From contig CBDICS010000022.1 of assembly GCA_965277415.1 (NCBI GenBank), positions 43,187 through 107,186 on the forward strand: a DNA stretch of 64,000 bases, given 5' to 3'. Source of the stretch: JAHDHW01 sp965277415. Lineage in GTDB: Bacteria > Bacteroidota > Bacteroidia > Chitinophagales > Saprospiraceae. A program made the position numbers and the translations under genes. The first letter of the stretch is position 1, and each line of letters starts with the position of its first letter. Shown piece after piece: positions 9,754-21,732 of this stretch. The notes below the pieces were generated by a model. The model saw only the letters and a program-made list of their open reading frames with translations, was not told the origin of the DNA and made no database searches.

Positions 9754-10042
9754 TTATTTATTGTTTCTAGTTTCATCATCATCTAGTTCATCAAATTTAA
9801 AAAGGTTGGCTAAATCGACTTAATGCCTTAAAGATAATTACCTTTAGAAGTCCTCCCAAAAAAGGAATTTTTTCTTTCACTACTTCAGTAAGCACTGGTA
9901 TTGTTACATTATGAATTATCCCTTGAAAAAGTAAACCATATTTATACTTTTTGTCTTTTCCTGTAAAGTTGGATTTTGCAATTTCTAAATCGTCCCTTGC
10001 TTGTTCAAAAATATCGATTGAATATTTTATCACATCATTCAT
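9754..10042 (-). pseudogene. small protein with hydrophobic C-terminal half, frame broken near its end
   Basis: The open frame gives 81 residues ending SRFSQPF at 9797. Removing one base from the T5 run (A5 on the + strand, 9799-9803) continues it as KFDELDDDETRNNK to a stop at 9754 (95 residues), an acidic tail that looks natural. A segment IPFLGGLLKVIIFKAL (approx. 58-74) may be amphipathic or membrane-associated. The start overlaps the preceding gene's stop by 4 bp (ATGA), showing translational coupling. Function unknown. Confidence 0.5.
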
Positions 10043-10228
10043 ATCGTTTTTTTCATCTTGCTAACTAAAAAAAGTAAACCGATAATCAGCCCCGTAATAA
10101 AGAAAAGCATTCCTCCAATAATAGCGTAGATCAAGTACTCAATATGAATTAAATCAATTAAGAAAAAAACCAAGTATGAAGACCGCTATTGCAACCAATA
10201 TCGGTCTAATCGTCCCAAGTAAATACAT
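10039..10228 (-). pseudogene. two-helix membrane protein, frameshifted in a T7 run
   Basis: Reading from ATG at 10228 gives MYLLGTIRPILVAIAVF and then a stop. Deleting one base of the 7-T run (A7 on the + strand, 10163-10169) gives a continuous 62-residue protein with two helices, ending LVSKMKKTI at 10039 and overlapping the next start by 4 bp. The restored protein ends exactly at the coupled start, so the shift is either a sequence error or very recent. Confidence 0.5.
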
Positions 10229-10248
10229 ATTGAGGAAATGTAAGTAAT

Positions 10249-10362
10249 TCAAAGATCGTTTTCCGCAATATCTTCATTCCGATAGTCATCAATCTCGATT
10301 CCTAATTCTTCTTTTATTTTTTCTGAAAGCTTTATTCGATCAGCTTCATTCTTGATTTCCAT
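10249..10362 (-). CDS. 37-residue charged peptide gene
   Basis: This short acidic/basic helical peptide (MEIKNEADRIKLSEKIKEEL, then GIEIDDYRNEDIAENDL) starts 45 bp after the adhesin stop and precedes the two-helix gene by 20 bp on the same strand. The operon position and good helical composition support coding. Function unknown. Confidence 0.4.
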   Translation of the reverse strand: MEIKNEADRIKLSEKIKEELGIEIDDYRNEDIAENDL

Positions 10363-10406
10363 TCAGTAATTGATTGATTATACATTGAAAATTGTTTTCA
10401 ACATCT

Positions 10407-13400
10407 TTATCTTACTATAGTTACATCTCCTTGATCATAAACATCTAGTGCTTGTCCACAACTAACTACACTTGCACGATACCACCAAACATAAACCCCG
10501 GGATCCAAGTTTGACGATTTAAAAGAACCATCCCAAAAATCATAAACAGAAGAGAATGATTTGAGGTGATTGCCCCAACGATCAAATACATGCAATTCGA
10601 AAGTCAATACCTCCATATCATCAGGCGGAAGAATTCGCCAAACATCATTGATCGCATCATTATTTGGAGAAAAAAGATTGGGAACATAAAAATAATTTTC
10701 TCGTGTATCTGCTGCTAAAGAAAACCGTGTATTGCTTTTCTATCGTTTCGCAGGCATTTGAAATTTGAACAGTATAAAGGCCTGCTGTATCCACATTAAT
10801 AAAAGACTGTGTGCTTCCATTTTCCCACGAGTAAGCAATAGTTCCAGCATTTTCAGATAGGTTTTCTAATTCCAACCTCACTGGACTAAAATCACAGGGC
10901 ACTTCTGGTACATTGGCAAATATATCTAATGGTGAAATTTCTATTAGTTCTGTTTCTAATGCTTGCTCACAATCATTTGCATCAATCACGGAGATTGTAT
11001 AAATTCCTTCTCTCAGGTTTTCAAAATTAATCGAATCTTGATAATTTATACCATCTAAAGAATATTCAAAAGGAGCTGTACCGCCAATGAGGTTCTCAAT
11101 AAGAATCGCTCCATTATTTTCATTCCAGCAAGTTGGTTCAGTGAATACTTCAAATTCAAAATCAGGATAGGCTATAACACTCACCGTAACCACTGAATCA
11201 CAACCATTTTGATCCGTTAAAACAATTGGAGTATCCGTTCCTTCAGCTAATTCAGTTCCATTATAAACGACCGTAGCATCAGGGCATACAAAAAGTTCAA
11301 TAGAGGATTCCGTTGTGTTATAGGTAGCCACATTTACAGTGACCGTCGAATCACAGCCTACCGCATTTGTAAAAGTAAAATCCGTTGAGCTGCCCGATGG
11401 CAAGTCTTCTCCTTGATAAGGATAAGTATCTCCTTCACATGCAGAAACATTTAAGGCAGAGGCACTTGTTTGTAAAGTTCCTACACTAACCGTCATGGTG
11501 GAATCACAACCGCCTATAGAGGTAAATACAAACTGACTTATGGAACCCGCCTCAAGGTCTTCATCATTATATTCCACTGTTCCATTTTCACAGGCTAGTA
11601 ATTCTAAATCATAATTATACAATGGCAAAGCTGCTACATTTACAGTGACAATAGAATCACAGCCTACAGCATTCGTATAACTAAAATTCATACTCATCCC
11701 TGCCTCAATGGTCACACCATCATAAACAACATCGCCTCCATTACAAGCTTCCATTGATAGTGTTGCTGTACTTGTCAAAAGACTTTCTACGAATACAGTT
11801 ACCACAGAATCACAACCTAGCACATTATCAAAGGTAAAATCGGTGGTTGAGCCTGGCAGTAATGCTGTTCCATTATAATCTATTGTTCCATTTTCACAGG
11901 CTTCTAGTTGAAGATTTTCCGTGTTTCCTATAAGTTCTGCAACAAATACGGTAACGATGGAATCACAACCAGCGGCATTATCAAAGGTGAAATCAGTCGT
12001 AGAGCCCGCCAATAATTCCGTTCCATTATAATTTATCGTATTGTTTTCACAAGCTTCTAATTGAAGGTCTTCTGTATCACCAAGCAATTCTGCTACGACT
12101 ACCGTGACCATAGAATCACAACCAGCGACATTTGAAAACATAAAGTCAGTCGAAGTGCCTGCTTCTAGATTATTACCATTAAAGTCAATTGTTGAGCCTG
12201 TACAAGCCTCAAGATTTAGAGTACTTGAACTTTCTAAAAGGATATCTACAAAAACAGTAATGACAGAATCACAACCATTTATATTATCAAAAGTAAAGTC
12301 AGTCGTTGAGCCCGGCAACAGTGTTGTTCCATTATAATCCACCGTGCTATTTTCACAAGCTTCTAGCTGAATATTTTCTGTACTTCCTATAAGTTCTCCT
12401 ACAATCACCGTTACTGTAGAATCACAACCATCTGTAGTCGTATAGTCAAAAATGTTTGTCGAACCGGCTAATATTTCTGTACCATTATAGTCTAACATTT
12501 CTCCAATACAAGCTTCTAAATTTTCCGTCATACTATAGTTTTCAAGAGCACCAACAATTACCGTTACGATTGAATCGCAGTCGGCTGCATTTACAAAACT
12601 AAAATCCATTTGTGTACCAGGTGCTAAAGTCGTTCCATTATAATCAACAGTTGTTCCTTCACAGGTCATCAATTGAATAGACATTGAATCCTGATCTGTT
12701 TCTAAAACAGTGACTGTTACAATTGAATCGCAACCAATGGAATTAGGATAAGTAAATGCCGTAACACTACCTGGCAAAAGGTTCGTTCCATTATAGTTGA
12801 CGCTACTATTTTCACAAGCTTGTAATTGTACAGATCCAGCACTTTCTTCTAATTCTGCTACCGTTACCGTTACAGTAGAATCACAATTATGAATTGTATT
12901 ATAATTAAAAACGGTTGTTGAACCCGCTAATAAGTCTGTACCATTATAGTTAATACTTTCTCCAATACAAGCCTCTAAACCCTCTGTCATCGTATAAGTC
13001 TCCCAAGGGCTAACGATCACAGTTACAATAGAATCGCAGCCTTCCTCATTTACAAAACTAAAATCCATTTGTGTACCTGAAGGTAAAGGTGTTCCATTAT
13101 AATCAGTAGTCGTTCCCTCGCAAGTCATCAATTCTATAGACATTGAATCTGGCGTGTTTTCTATTACGGTAAGGGTAACTATAGAATCACAACCCACTGC
13201 ATTTTCAAAAACAAAATCCATACTCGTCCCTGCCAATACATCTGTGCCATTATAATTGACCATCGAACCCGCGCAAGCTTCCATACTAATCGCATGCGCA
13301 CTTTCATCCAATGCATCTACCGTCACAGTCACTGTAGAATCGCAACCCAATGGTGTCGTGAATACGAATGTTTGTGTTTCGCCAATTTCTAAATCTGTAC

Positions 13401-16400
13401 CATTATAATCAGCGGTCTCATCAGGGCAGGCTTCCAATGTCAATGTGGCAGTAATATCAGGGCAAACAAATTGAATTAAAAATTCTACTGCATCTTCATC
13501 ATCACAACCAAATAGTTCGGCAGACCCCTGACTAATGATGGCAAGCATTCCTTCCGGAAGGTTTAGTTCATCAACAAGCAATTCATAATTTGCAGAGAGA
13601 ATGTTGGAAAATGAAATAGATCCGATTTGATTAGAATTTAGCGTATCTATATTTATTCCATTTTCTTGTAAAATAATTCCAATTCCGCTCATCAATGTAT
13701 CCGCCGCATCTATAATTCCATTATTATTGATATCAAAATAAACGGTCCCTTGTACAGATCCAAAACCATCATAAAGGTCAAGCGTCAAAATATCAGAAAT
13801 AGATACACAACCGTCGACGCTTACCATCTCTACATAATACTCGCCACTTTCTGTTGCTATGTAATCAGGATCATTACCTTCGGGTGCGGGGATTGGAGAT
13901 CCATTAAGATACCATTGGAAAGATGCAATCCCCATTACAGGTGGAAGGCAAATTGTATCTGGATTACATCGTGTATGACATCCAGATGGGATCAAATCTA
14001 AATTGGGCCCTGGTACAATTTCCAAGGTATTGCTCTCCCCTTCGCAACCAAAAACATTAGTCGCTCTTACAAAATAAGTACCTGCATAAAAAGTGTTGAT
14101 CGTTGTTCCAACTTGTCCGGTATTCCAAATATAAGTATAACTAGGATCTGGATTAGCTACGGTCATTACCGTTGGTGTATTTTCACAGACTGGGGCAGAA
14201 GGCATTGAAGTAATAATAATATTTTCGGGTATAGGATGAACCGTCACTGTAAAAGGACCAACCACATTTGTACAGCCCGTATTCGTATCGGTAATGATCA
14301 CCGTAAATATATGCGTACCTACTTCTAACAGGTTTTCTTTATCCTCAGTAAATGAAACTTCTGTTCCGGTACTACCATCAGACCAATTATAAGTATAATC
14401 TATATCTTCTGTGATTTCCAAATAGACATCCTCTCCATAACAAGTTTCATAATTATTATAAAAATAATCTATCGGCTGTCCAAATTCATTATATTCTACT
14501 GCTGTAATTTGTCCTTGTGGTAGAGGGATCAAATCAATCACAACTGAAGGAGGTGTATAGCCACAGCCAATCGCATCATAAATACTCACTTGATATTCTC
14601 CAGCATCAAAAACAGTAATGGCCTGTGTTAGTGCTCCTGTAGACCAACTATAACTATCTGCTAAAGGAGCTGTCAATATAACACTATCTCCTTCACAAAC
14701 TTCTGTTCCCGGATTGACATTAATAATGCCAGTCAGGCCATTGGCTTCTACATTTACTTGTTGGCTGACAGTTTGAGCACAACCATACACATTTTCAACA
14801 TAAAGGGTAACGTCATATAGACCTGGAGCAGTAAAGACATGATACGAATCATTCGAATTTGAATTATTTGCTGTACCACTTGCCGGATCACCAAAGTCCC
14901 AGGAAATATCTGTAAAGCTTCCGCTCGCTTCAAATAAAAGTGCTGCGCCTTCACAGGTTTGCTCTGGAATAGAAAAAGAACTTAAAGGTGGATCAACAAT
15001 TTCAACTGTTAATTGCTTTTGTGAAATACAATTACTAAAATCTGTTACCGTCAATGTCACGGTATAAAAGCCACTTGCGGCATAAGCGTGCATTGGATTT
15101 TGTGCATTTGAATTATTGTCTAATCCACTTGATGGATCACCAAAATCCCAGTACCATGATGTAATATTTGTCTGTGGTATAAAAGTAGAGATATCGGTAA
15201 ATGAAACCAGTTCGTCTATACAAATTCCTTCAAAAACAAAATCAGCAACCAAGGGTATCGTATCAAAACGATAGGTGTTCATCAAGCAAACATCTCCAGG
15301 TGTAGTCGACATAATTCCAACCTCAAAGACGACTAGATTAAAACCAGCATTGGTCCATGTATGTGTTGGGTTTTCTAAATTAGAATAAGAAATTCCTCCG
15401 CCAACAATATCCCAAAACTCCCAGGACCAGGTATTTGGAACGCTATTAATAGAATTATCAAAATATTGACTTTCATTACAAAAAGTACCAGGACTAATAT
15501 CAAATATTGGTAGTCCATTAGGGATACAACCAGGATTAGGCGACCCAGGCAGTGAGCTACATGCCAGTGTCAATGTATTTGAAAAATCTGTACAACCATT
15601 AATATCCGAAACTAAAACATAATAAGTTCCCTCCTGAGTAATAACCTGAGCAGAACTATTTGCTCCAAAAGGTGATCCATTAAAATACCATTGATAATCC
15701 AGTGGTCCAGAGCTAGTTTCTAATGCATACAAAGTCATCGACCCACCGACTGCGCAAAAGTTTCCAAAGTCAGGTGTAGAAATCGTAACATCTGGTTGAC
15801 CGTAAGTCCCAATAAAAAAGGTCTCATTTCCAACACATCCATTCGCATCTGTAACGATCACTTCATAATAGCCTGTACCTAGATTGGCCGTTGCTCCTGT
15901 AGAAACGGTGGTTCCAGATTCGTTTCGCCATTCATAATCATTATAAACTTGTGGAAGACTTACTAAACCCGTTTGCCCTGGACAAACACTATTATAAATT
16001 GGCATTGGGCTGGGTAAGGCATGAACAGTTACTTCAAAATTGGTTGATACGCCACAAACAGATACCAGTACTTCATGATTACCAGGTGTGTTCCATTGTA
16101 TTTCAGTTTCATTAGTCAAATCACCAGCAACGACTGATCCAGCATCGGCTGGTACTATTTGCCAATTGTATTCTAAATTTTCATGAAAACTTGCCGTATA
16201 AATTCCAGTTGCTTCATGACAAACTTCATCTGATCCAGCCAAAGAAACAGCATTGATCACATCTGGACTAGCCGATATGGAACCAGATTCACAAGAAAGT
16301 CCTTCGAGATTAGTTTGGGTTAATTCTAAAAGATAAGGAGGTGATGCCCCCCAAATAATATTAACTGTTTTTCCATTTAAAATATAATTCGTTGCTCCAT

Positions 16401-18876
16401 CACTCACATACCAAGTATAGTCGAAACTTCCCGCTCCTGAATTCGCAGAATAAGAATAAGAGGTTCCCGGGCAAATATCCAAAATACCAGTGATAGAATT
16501 TGGAGGTGAAGTTGGTTGAACGACTTCTACAAAAACAGAAAAATTATCTATACAATAATTGCTAGGATTTTGTACTTCAGCATGAACAATATAGGTTCCG
16601 CTTCCTAAGTTCCAATCAATCGTGTAAGCAGGTGTAGCACTTGCAGAGCTTGCAACCAAAGTTCCAATTGCATTATATACGGTCCAGTCTGCTATTACTA
16701 TACCACCTATTGGCGTTTCACATGTATAAGTAGCGGCTTCATTTGGACAAGCTTCAATCGGTCCTTCGATAAATACTTCATTTAAAATATGCACATCTAT
16801 TTCATCAGAACCTCCGCAACCAAGGTAACAACTCTCATAAACGACCATTACTTGTTGCGTAATCGGGGTTACTTCATTATTCCATTGAATGGTTACCTCA
16901 TTCGTCCCTTGTCCTTCAGTGATTGTACCAAAGCTGGTAACACTCCATATGAATTCTGTCCCAGCAAAAGCAGGCATAGAATAGATCACTTCTGCACCTT
17001 TACAAACCCGTTCTGGTCCAACAATCTCTGCATTATCATCAATAATCGGAATACTTTCAAAAAGCGTTTGAACACAAGAAGCCCCACTACAGCCATCCAC
17101 AGAAAGCTCAATGATCCCTTCAGGTCCAGCGCCCCAATCAACTGTTATAAAATTATCTCCTGTCGAACCGCCACTAATTATTGTTCCATTATCGCTTATA
17201 TTCCAATTGAAAATCGTACAATCGACATCGGTTGTATACGTTATTTCCTCTCCCGGACAGATCGTTCCTGCGCAATCAATTTCAGGAGAAATGGTCTCTT
17301 CCACTATAATCGTAACAGAAGTAGAATCTCCACAAAAGCAATCATTTCTTGCAATAAGGATAGCTTCATAAGTCCCCGCAGAAAGGTAAGTATGTTCAGT
17401 ATCAACTAATGAGGAAGAAACACCATCACCAAAATCCCAAGTGTAATTAAAACTACCATTAGTTTGATTATCAAAGAACATGGTCTGCCCTTGACAAATT
17501 TCTACGATTCCATTATTAGCAGGAGGATTTGTTTCAAAAGCGGCATTGGGTACTTCTAGGATGTCTACACAAAGTCCATTGTTAGCATAGCAACCACTTT
17601 GAGTTGCGCAATGAATAGAGACAGAAGATGTCGCTTCATTTCCCTCATCATCTACTATAGTCAAAAAATAAAAACCTTCACATAGAAAGTTTATACTAGC
17701 CGTAGTTTCTCCTGTTGACCACAAATAAGAAAAGGGAGCACTTGTATTTCCAATTATTTCAGGTTCAATAGATGCATCACAACAATCATTATTAGAAGCT
17801 GGAGTAACATCTAAAGTGACACCAAACTCAGGACATGAAACATTACATACATCGATTACAAAAATACAACTTGTTGAAATGCCCTGAGCATCTGTTACAA
17901 TGAGGTCATAGCTCCCAGCTGGTAGATTATTTACAAATGTGGTTTGCCCATTTCCAGCATTAGTATAGTTAACAATACTATTATCTGGAAAAACTACTTG
18001 TGCAGAATAAACTCCTGGAGGACCATCAATTGTAAATATTCCAGTCCCAAGAGACACGCTTATATGATCATCCATATAAGAACCACAAGATAAAAACCAA
18101 GAAGGGCCGGCAGAAACACCACCGGCAGAAACATCTACTGTAACAAATCCTTGTCCGGGGTCTCCCCATTCCACTGTCACCTCATCTCCATTTGCTTCCC
18201 AGCTTTCTGCGCCAAAAACGGACCAAATGATATCGACTCCTGGGTAATTGACTTCAGTTGTATAAGTTACGCTTGTATTTTCACAAACTCTATCGCAATT
18301 GGAATTTACATCATCCAAACAAAAAGCACCTGACTGCGTATAGATTTCAGGTGTTTGAATATCGAAGACACTAACATCCATCGTCGAAGTACATCCAAAA
18401 TCATCTGTAGCAATTAAGGTATATACTCCTTCTCCGCCAGGACACCATTCCCCATTAAATATTATTGAACCATCACTAACTTCTATGTAATTCTGTCCGC
18501 TGCCGCCATTTATATAATAATAACCACATGAGCCTAGGCACAATTCACTTGGTCCATCCATATATGGGATACCGCAACATTCAGTACCATAAAACTGAAA
18601 TTGAGCTACGATCTCTCCCGTTACATTATAAACAGAAATAATCGTAAACCCTATCGACCAAGGGCACCAATCCACAGTGGGGCCAGTATAGGATTCTCCG
18701 TTTCCCATATCCCAGGTAAAGTCTTCAATAATTTGATTTCCATCATCGTCTATAACCTGATAATATCCGCATTCTCCCACACATAAATATTCCGGGCCAA
18801 TAATAGTGGCTTGAGCATGTAAATTTAATTGGATAAGAACACCTATTAATACACTGAGTATAGTTTTCGTTTTCAT
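10407..18876 (-). CDS. giant secreted adhesin with PKD/Ig-like modules, 15 tandem repeats and a T9SS type B domain (one frameshift)
   Basis: The start at 18876 gives a clean signal peptide (MKTKTILSVLIGVLIQLNLHAQA); an ATG 15 bp upstream is possible. Residues about 25-1750 hold many PKD/Ig-like and SprB-like modules (repeats such as GTYEAILIA, WDFGDG, WDFGDPxSG). A CNA-B/SdrD-like module with DINNNGIIDAAD follows, then 15 Cys-paired repeats of about 50 residues (LEAC...DYNGT...FTFDN..GCDSxVTV). The main frame ends at 10660 in FFSSRYTRKLF; one base less near 10717-10724 restores RENYFYVPNLFSPNNDAIND, and the HVFDRWG...DPGVYVWW sorting domain ends at 10407. About 2820 residues in all. Likely a surface filament or adhesin exported by T9SS. 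Confidence 0.8.
11160..13450 (-). repeat. 15 tandem ~150-bp coding repeats in the adhesin
   Basis: Each unit encodes about 50 residues with the frame xxLEACxxxxxxYNGTxLxxGxxxxFxFxNxxGCDSxVTVxV. The GCDS (or NCDS/DCDS) core occurs 15 times. Two Cys per unit could form a disulphide. Copies differ at many positions, so the array is old, but units with LLPGSTTDFTFDN recur almost identically, suggesting recent internal duplication. Confidence 0.85.
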
Positions 18877-19029
18877 TCGAAATGTATTCAATTTGAGAAT
18901 AGTAATAGCGGGAAGATTTAATATGCTGTAAATGGATAACAGCTTATGCTAATCGGATAAGAAGTCTAAATATAGACAAAAAATGGGAAAACACAAAAGA
19001 AAGGAAAAGTAGAAAGAAAACAAAGCAAC

Positions 19030-19069
19030 TGTCATTAGTCATTTAGCAAACTCCAAATGACTAATGACA
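19030..19069. terminator. 15-bp perfect hairpin
   Basis: TGTCATTAGTCATTT (19030-19044) pairs perfectly with 19055-19069 over a 10-base loop. It lies downstream of the 53-residue gene and upstream of the adhesin, both leftward, so it probably ends the former. It also resembles a short REP-type repeat. Confidence 0.6.
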
Positions 19070-19103
19070 CATTGATAATTGTTCATTGATAATTGAAAAA
19101 CGA

Positions 19104-19265
19104 TTACATCACATCTAAAGCTTTAACTAAATAGGTCAAAACGAAAGGTAAGGCAACCCAAAACCATTCATTTAAAAAGATTAGCATCGCAATAGTGATG
19201 ACTAAAAAGACAAAAAATAATATCCAATCTGTTGTTCTTGAGCTATTTTGTGATTCTGATGTCAT
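19104..19265 (-). CDS. 53-residue two-helix membrane protein
   Basis: The frame reads MTSESQNSSRTTDW, then a hydrophobic helix ILFFVFLVITIAMLIFL, a NEWFWVALPFVLTYLV second helix and a short KALDVM tail. The polar N-terminus, two clean helices and a hairpin terminator just beyond the stop support a real small gene. Function unknown. Confidence 0.55.
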   Translation of the reverse strand: MTSESQNSSRTTDWILFFVFLVITIAMLIFLNEWFWVALPFVLTYLVKALDVM

Positions 19266-19391
19266 GATTTTTAAATTTTGCACAAATGTAGCGTATATTC
19301 TGGAAAAGGGAAAGGATTTTGAGTAGCAAAATAAAGATTCTAAACTATTATTACTGTCTGTATCTTACTTTTATCACATCAAAATATTGTA

Positions 19392-19399
19392 TAACTTTG
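19392..19399 (+). promoter_or_regulatory. -7 element TAACTTTG of the CotH gene
   Basis: TAACTTTG matches the Bacteroidota -7 consensus TAnnTTTG. It lies 24 bp before the signal-peptide ATG at 19423, so an upstream ATG at 19387 would not be transcribed. No clear -33 TTG is seen. Confidence 0.5.
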
Positions 19400-19422
19400 T
19401 GTATCAAATACAAGAAGCTTTT

Positions 19423-21582
19423 ATGAAAGTTAATATTTATCCATTTATACTGCTCCTTTTCATTAGTTTTCAAAATACTATAAATGCTCAATTGGATATA
19501 GATCATTGGGAAACAGTGGTTTTCGCTGATGATATTTGGTCTTATCGGCTTGGTGATTCGGAACCACCTGCGAATTGGATGCAATCAAATTTTGATGATA
19601 GTAGTTGGTCTGTAGGTCAGGGTGGTTTTGGCTATGGCGATGGCGATGATAATACAACTATTCCTCCCACGCTCTCTGTTTATATCCGAATTGATTTTGA
19701 TATTCTCGATACCTCTAAGATTGAAATGGCTGTTTTGCATGCTGATTATGACGATGCTTATGTAGCCTATCTAAATGGACAAGAATTTGGAAGAGGCAAT
19801 TTTGAAAATACAGGTACTCCTCCTGCTTATAATGATACGCCTTCGACAGATCATGAAGCTGCTTTATACGATGGCGGCCTTCCTGAATCTCTACCTATCT
19901 ATCCAAATAATTTTGATAATCTAATCAAAGAAGGGCAAAATACATTGGCGATTCAAATCCATAATATTCAGCTGATTTCTTCTGATTTTTCAAGTAATTT
20001 CTTTTTCTCTCTTGGTATAAATGATAGCTCCAATGATTATGAAGCCGTACCTAGTTGGTTTGTTGAACCTTTTGTAGGATCTAATCTTCCCTTGGTTTTT
20101 ATTAATACGAATGGACAAGATATAGTTGATGAACCACGTATAATTGCGGATATGGGGATCATCAATAATGGTCCGGGGAATATTAACTATTTCACTGATT
20201 CAGTAAATGACTATAATGGAAAAATAGCTATTGAAATCAGAGGTGCTTCTTCTCAGTTTTTTCCGAAAAACAATTATGGTTTCGAAACACAAGATGAATT
20301 GGGAGAAAACAACAATTATCCTGTTCTGGGTATGCCGGAAGAAAATGACTGGATTTTGCATGGACCATTTTCTGATAAGAGTCTGATCAGAAATGCCCTC
20401 TCTTTTGACATCGGTCGACAGATGATGGATTATGCTTCCAGAACCCGATTTTGTGAGTTGTTGATCAATGACCAATACCGTGGTATTTACCTGATGATGG
20501 AGCGTATAAAAAGAGATCCTTCCAGGGTAGACATTGCTACGCTCAAACCAGAGGACATAGAAGGCGATGAATTGACTGGCGGTTATGTTTTTCAATTGGA
20601 TCGCGATGATGAAGATACAGAAGAAGATGGTTGGTATTCTCCTTATGGCAGCAATCCATTTTATGCATTCCATAGTCCGGACTATGATGACTTATTACCT
20701 GTACAAGAAAACTATTTAAAAAATTGGATGAATGGATTTGAGGCGGCGATGTTACAACCCAGTTATATTAATACTTATGATGATTACATTGATGAACCTT
20801 CTTTTATAGATTATTTTTTAATCAATGAATTGACCAAACATATAGATGCCTTCAAGCTCAGTTTTTATATGCACAAGCGAAAGGATAGTAATGGAGGTAA
20901 ACTGCATATGGGACCAATCTGGGATTTTAATCTTGGATACAGCAATTTTGATTTTGAGTGTGCGCCAGAACCTGAAGGGTGGATTTACCCCTGTACTTCC
21001 AGAGCTTTTTGGTTGAATAAGATATTGAATATTCCAACCGTTCAAAATAATATGCATTGTCGCTGGAATGCACTTCGGGATAATATCCTACATACAGATG
21101 TATTAATGAACAAGATAGATGGAATGGCTCAGGAATTGGAGGAAGCTCAATATAGAAATTTTACTACCTGGGATATTCTTGGTAATTACGTATGGCCAAA
21201 TTCTTTTGTTGGTGACACGTATCAACAAGAAATTGATTTTCTAAAAACCTGGCTTACACAAAGACTCCTATGGATGGATCAAAATATGATGGGTAGTCCC
21301 ATCGATTGTATTACCGCAGCGCAAGAGCCACTAAATGATATGCTAGTAGATGTTTTTCCAAATCCTTTTGATCAGCAAATTACTTTTTCTTTTGAAAATT
21401 ATTATTTAAAAAAGGGCCGGTTGAATATCTATAATTCATTAGGACAAATTGTAGATCAGTTTTATTTTGAAAATGATACCCAGCTAGTTTGGGATACACG
21501 GGCTATCCATCCTGGAGTTTATTTTTATGAGTTTAAAACAGAAGATGACCTGGTGAAGGTTGGTCGGATTGTTAGGAAGTGA
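19423..21582 (+). CDS. secreted CotH-family protein kinase-like protein with T9SS type A domain
   Basis: The start at 19423 gives the signal peptide MKVNIYPFILLLFISFQNTINA. Residues about 25-190 form a beta-rich module (NWMQSNFDDSSWSVGQGGFGYGDGD) found before CotH domains. The CotH kinase-like domain (approx. 235-560) shows IEIRGASSQFFPKNNYGFE, ILHGPFSDKSLIRN, RGIYLMMERIKRD, GGYVFQLDRDD and GPIWDFNLGYSN; the last holds the metal-binding WDxN/D. The final about 75 residues (VFPNPFDQQITF...HPGVYFYEF) are a T9SS type A signal. CotH proteins phosphorylate spore-coat proteins in Bacillus; in Bacteroidota the exported versions have unknown substrates. Confidence 0.88.
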   Translation: MKVNIYPFILLLFISFQNTINAQLDIDHWETVVFADDIWSYRLGDSEPPANWMQSNFDDSSWSVGQGGFGYGDGDDNTTIPPTLSVYIRIDFDILDTSKIEMAVLHADYDDAYVAYLNGQEFGRGNFENTGTPPAYNDTPSTDHEAALYDGGLPESLPIYPNNFDNLIKEGQNTLAIQIHNIQLISSDFSSNFFFSLGINDSSNDYEAVPSWFVEPFVGSNLPLVFINTNGQDIVDEPRIIADMGIINNGPGNINYFTDSVNDYNGKIAIEIRGASSQFFPKNNYGFETQDELGENNNYPVLGMPEENDWILHGPFSDKSLIRNALSFDIGRQMMDYASRTRFCELLINDQYRGIYLMMERIKRDPSRVDIATLKPEDIEGDELTGGYVFQLDRDDEDTEEDGWYSPYGSNPFYAFHSPDYDDLLPVQENYLKNWMNGFEAAMLQPSYINTYDDYIDEPSFIDYFLINELTKHIDAFKLSFYMHKRKDSNGGKLHMGPIWDFNLGYSNFDFECAPEPEGWIYPCTSRAFWLNKILNIPTVQNNMHCRWNALRDNILHTDVLMNKIDGMAQELEEAQYRNFTTWDILGNYVWPNSFVGDTYQQEIDFLKTWLTQRLLWMDQNMMGSPIDCITAAQEPLNDMLVDVFPNPFDQQITFSFENYYLKKGRLNIYNSLGQIVDQFYFENDTQLVWDTRAIHPGVYFYEFKTEDDLVKVGRIVRK

Positions 21583-21732
21583 TTTAAGTAGTTAAGTAGT
21601 CAGGATAGGTTTAGGAATAAAAGTCATTTGGAATAAATCTCGTCGACTACAAGCAAAAGTAGAACGTAGGTAAAGTAGGGATCTTCGATTTTTGGATATT
21701 TTAGTTATTAATGTCCAATAGAGAGTAGATAT

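Noticed and set aside
11160..13450. Open frames on the + strand opposite the adhesin repeats
   Set aside because: They are mirror frames of the repeated coding sequence and have no family features.
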